From NCBI RefSeq assembly GCF_900103535.1, contig NZ_FNHQ01000020.1, positions 1 through 46,078 of the forward strand: a stretch of 46,078 nucleotides of DNA. The letters are read 5' to 3'. The stretch comes from Megasphaera paucivorans. GTDB lineage: Bacteria > Bacillota > Negativicutes > Veillonellales > Megasphaeraceae. A model generated the notes under the pieces. That model made no database searches. It was not told where the DNA came from and saw only the letters and a program-made list of their open reading frames with translations. The translations under genes were made by a program, and so were the position numbers. Within the stretch, counting starts at the first letter, position 1. Each line of letters opens with the position of its first letter. This document shows positions 45,142 to 46,078 of this stretch, in pieces.

Positions 45142-45279
45142 ATACAGACTCCTCTCATTTTGCCAAAAGATAAATCATTAGTACCATGCAGGTCAACACA
45201 AAAACGCACCATATCGAAGCTCTATGCCCGATACGGCTGCGTTTTTATTGAGAGCTTGTCTTTGAGCGACCTTATAGTA
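45142..45279. other. Intergenic leader between the transketolase genes and the small membrane peptide gene
   Basis: No gene longer than a few codons is seen. The stretch holds the hairpin at 45200-45246. On the plus strand there is a weak promoter candidate, TTGCCA (45160-45165) and TACCAT (45182-45187) with a 16-bp spacer. On the minus strand, TTGACC (complement of 45191-45196) is a possible -35 for the transketolase genes without a convincing -10. Confidence 0.4.
45200..45246. terminator. Double-sided hairpin terminator downstream of the 28-aa peptide gene
   Basis: AAAAACGCA (45200-45208) pairs with TGCGTTTTT (45238-45246), and an inner ATATCG/CGATAC extends the stem. Both strands end in a run of T, so it can serve a minus-strand peptide mRNA and a plus-strand RNA. 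AAGCTCT in the loop (45217-45223) is complementary to AGAGCTT at 45251-45257. Confidence 0.7.
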
Positions 45280-45366
45280 CTACTTACGCCTTGCCCATTT
45301 ACAATACAGCATGTAAATCACGAAGGTAACAAGGGCGGAAATAATAATTGAAAAAATTGCATTCAT
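45280..45366 (-). CDS. 28-residue single-pass membrane peptide (toxin-like candidate)
   Basis: This short open frame is preceded by AAAGGAAGTGAT, an almost full Shine-Dalgarno match, 3 bp before ATG (45366-45364). The peptide begins MNAIFSIIISALVTFVIY and ends CKWARRK: a hydrophobic helix of about 20 residues with a basic C-terminal tail. A promoter (TTGACT, 17 bp, TACCAT) lies upstream and a terminator downstream, so it is a complete transcription unit. Size and topology resemble type I toxins of the Fst/Ldr kind, but also other small membrane proteins. I do not recognise the exact sequence, and the function is unproven. Confidence 0.6.
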   Translation of the reverse strand: MNAIFSIIISALVTFVIYMLYCKWARRK

Positions 45367-45394
45367 ATTATCACTTCCTTTGTATCTTTATGGT

Positions 45395-45423
45395 ATCATG
45401 CTTATATAGTCAAGTCAAATCTG
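45395..45423 (-). promoter_or_regulatory. Promoter of the small peptide gene
   Basis: On the minus strand, TTGACT and TACCAT (a 4/6 match to TATAAT) are 17 bp apart, giving a leader of about 20-25 nt before the ribosome-binding site. A second overlapping TTGACT lies 5 bp downstream. Confidence 0.5.
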
Positions 45424-45504
45424 ATATTCTTAAAAGTTCTCATAATTTAAAAGACTCAGCAGTGCAATGGGAAAAATTTTTACAGGATATATGTATAAGA
45501 TACA

Positions 45505-45540
45505 ATAAAAAAAGTTTCTAATAAATAATATTAGAAACTT
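45505..45540 (-). terminator. Terminator of the tRNA-Val transcript
   Basis: AAGTTTCTAATA (45512-45523) and TATTAGAAACTT (45529-45540) are perfect 12-bp arms. The A run at 45507-45513 is a T run on the minus strand, directly downstream of the tRNA. Confidence 0.85.
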
Positions 45541-45552
45541 CAAGACAATATA

Positions 45553-45629
45553 TGGTGGGAATAAGTGGATTCGAACCACTGACCTCTACGATGTCAACGT
45601 AGCGCTCTAACCAACTGAGCTATACCCCC
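45553..45629 (-). tRNA. tRNA-Val (anticodon GAC)
   Basis: The 77-nt cloverleaf reads on the minus strand from GGGGGTATAG at 45629 to the encoded CCA at 45553. The acceptor stem GGGGGTA/TATTCCC, the anticodon arm CTACG-TTGACAT-CGTAG (anticodon GAC) and the T arm with GGTTCGAATCC are all present. The gene is solitary with its own promoter and terminator. Confidence 0.97.
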
Positions 45630-45697
45630 TTAGAATAAGATAAAATCTAGTGTTTCGAGATTATCGATACCTTATTTTTTGTAAGATTGCATATAAA

Positions 45698-45726
45698 ATT
45701 GTACCATAATTGACAATATAGTGCAA
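45698..45726 (-). promoter_or_regulatory. Promoter of tRNA-Val
   Basis: On the minus strand, TTGCAC (complement of 45721-45726) and TACAAT (complement of 45698-45703) are spaced by 17 bp, about 70 bp upstream of the tRNA. Confidence 0.65.
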
Positions 45727-45776
45727 CCCCTATTTTCCTATATATGGTATATTCTTGTAGGTTTGTCAAACATATG

Positions 45777-46078
45777 TTACATAGCGAAGAGAAAAGATCG
45801 GAGGACTTCATTGGGAGATTTCCAAGCCAGGGGACGCATAGGAAAATTATTGTATTCTCTATTACGGACTGCTAACTGTTTTTTGAAATCTTCAAAGGAA
45901 TAAAAGCGATGATTCGCATAGAAATACTCGTTATCTTTTCGGTGAGATCGTTCTACCTTTCCGTTATGTCTTGGTGTATAGGGACGGATTTTTTGATGGA
46001 TAATGTGATAGGCTGCCAATTGTCGTTCAAACAGCGTGAGTTCCGCTGTCTTACTTCGACCAAATCGGTTGGTGAATT
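45777..46078 (-). CDS. DDE transposase/integrase, C-terminal part (runs off window)
   Basis: The frame is open from the right edge to TAA at 45777-45779, giving about 100 C-terminal residues. EFTNRFGRSKTAELTLFERQ is followed by PYTPRHNGKVERSHRKDNEYF, where the Glu of KVERSH is the third acid of the rve-type DDE catalytic core. REYNNFPMRPLAWKSPNEVL is the typical integrase-core ending. It belongs to the IS3/IS481-type group; the exact family needs the missing N-terminus. The 3' end lies about 50 bp from the tRNA-Val -35 box, so the element's terminal repeat must fall in between. Whether the copy is complete cannot be seen. Confidence 0.8.
   Translation of the reverse strand, partial: FTNRFGRSKTAELTLFERQLAAYHIIHQKIRPYTPRHNGKVERSHRKDNEYFYANHRFYSFEDFKKQLAVRNREYNNFPMRPLAWKSPNEVLRSFLFAM

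Noticed and set aside
1-46078. CRISPR array, prophage or large tandem repeat
   Set aside because: No regularly spaced direct repeats beyond the short MraZ boxes, no phage structural genes and no long repeats were seen.

Overview
The window is a chromosomal block of housekeeping genes from a low-to-moderate GC bacterium of Firmicute descent that makes an outer membrane. It most likely belongs to the Negativicutes (Veillonella/Megasphaera/Dialister-like); the genus cannot be fixed from sequence alone. Firmicute signatures are the mraZ-rsmH division cluster with DUF881 and small-basic-protein genes, a T-box leader on pheST, the tig-clp-lon-engB block and alaS-ireB-ruvX-DUF1292. The diderm signature is a complete-looking run of ADP-heptose and heptosyltransferase genes for LPS inner core, placed directly after ftsZ-nrdR. 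MurE carries the DNPR motif of meso-diaminopimelate-adding enzymes.

Layout, left to right. (1) 1-294: 3' remnant of an IS5-like transposase. (2) 396-4943: HAD phosphatase, M16C metalloprotease and GluQ-type tRNA-Asp modifying enzyme, ended by a terminator. (3) 5053-18911: dcw (division and cell wall) cluster mraZ-rsmH-ftsL / murE-murF-mraY-murD-murG-murC::ddl-ftsQ-DUF881-sbp-ftsZ, then nrdR. The mraZ promoter carries 10-bp-spaced MraZ boxes. MurC and Ddl are fused, and ftsI, ftsW, murB and ftsA are absent from the cluster. (4) 19530-24558: hldE-hldD-gmhB-waaC-second GT9 heptosyltransferase, joined by start/stop overlaps. (5) About 24590-24819: a structured RNA with a perfect consensus promoter and a strong terminator, best explained as 6S RNA. 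(6) 24941-26996: two PaaI-like thioesterases and an acyl-CoA dehydrogenase. (7) 26974-30728: T-box-controlled pheS-pheT. (8) 30897-37188: tig, clpP, clpX, lon and engB (protein folding and turnover, ribosome assembly). (9) 37411-39513: thioredoxin with a CEPC active site, GtrB-like glycosyltransferase, and a secreted NlpC/P60 hydrolase. (10) 39678-43290: alaS, ireB, ruvX, DUF1292. (11) Minus strand from 43378: split transketolase, converging on the plus-strand operon at a long bidirectional terminator. Further upstream on the minus strand are a 28-residue membrane peptide gene, tRNA-Val(GAC) and the 3' part of a DDE transposase/integrase that runs off the window.

Functionally, groups 3 and 4 supply the envelope: peptidoglycan precursor from UDP-MurNAc to lipid II, the Z ring, and the LPS inner core. 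Groups 5 and 8 concern transcription and protein homeostasis. Both window edges are insertion-sequence material, while the interior looks vertically inherited. The least expected items are the MurC-Ddl fusion, the gaps in the dcw cluster, the 28-aa peptide gene with its double-sided terminator, and a GmhB that lacks most of its usual zinc ligands.
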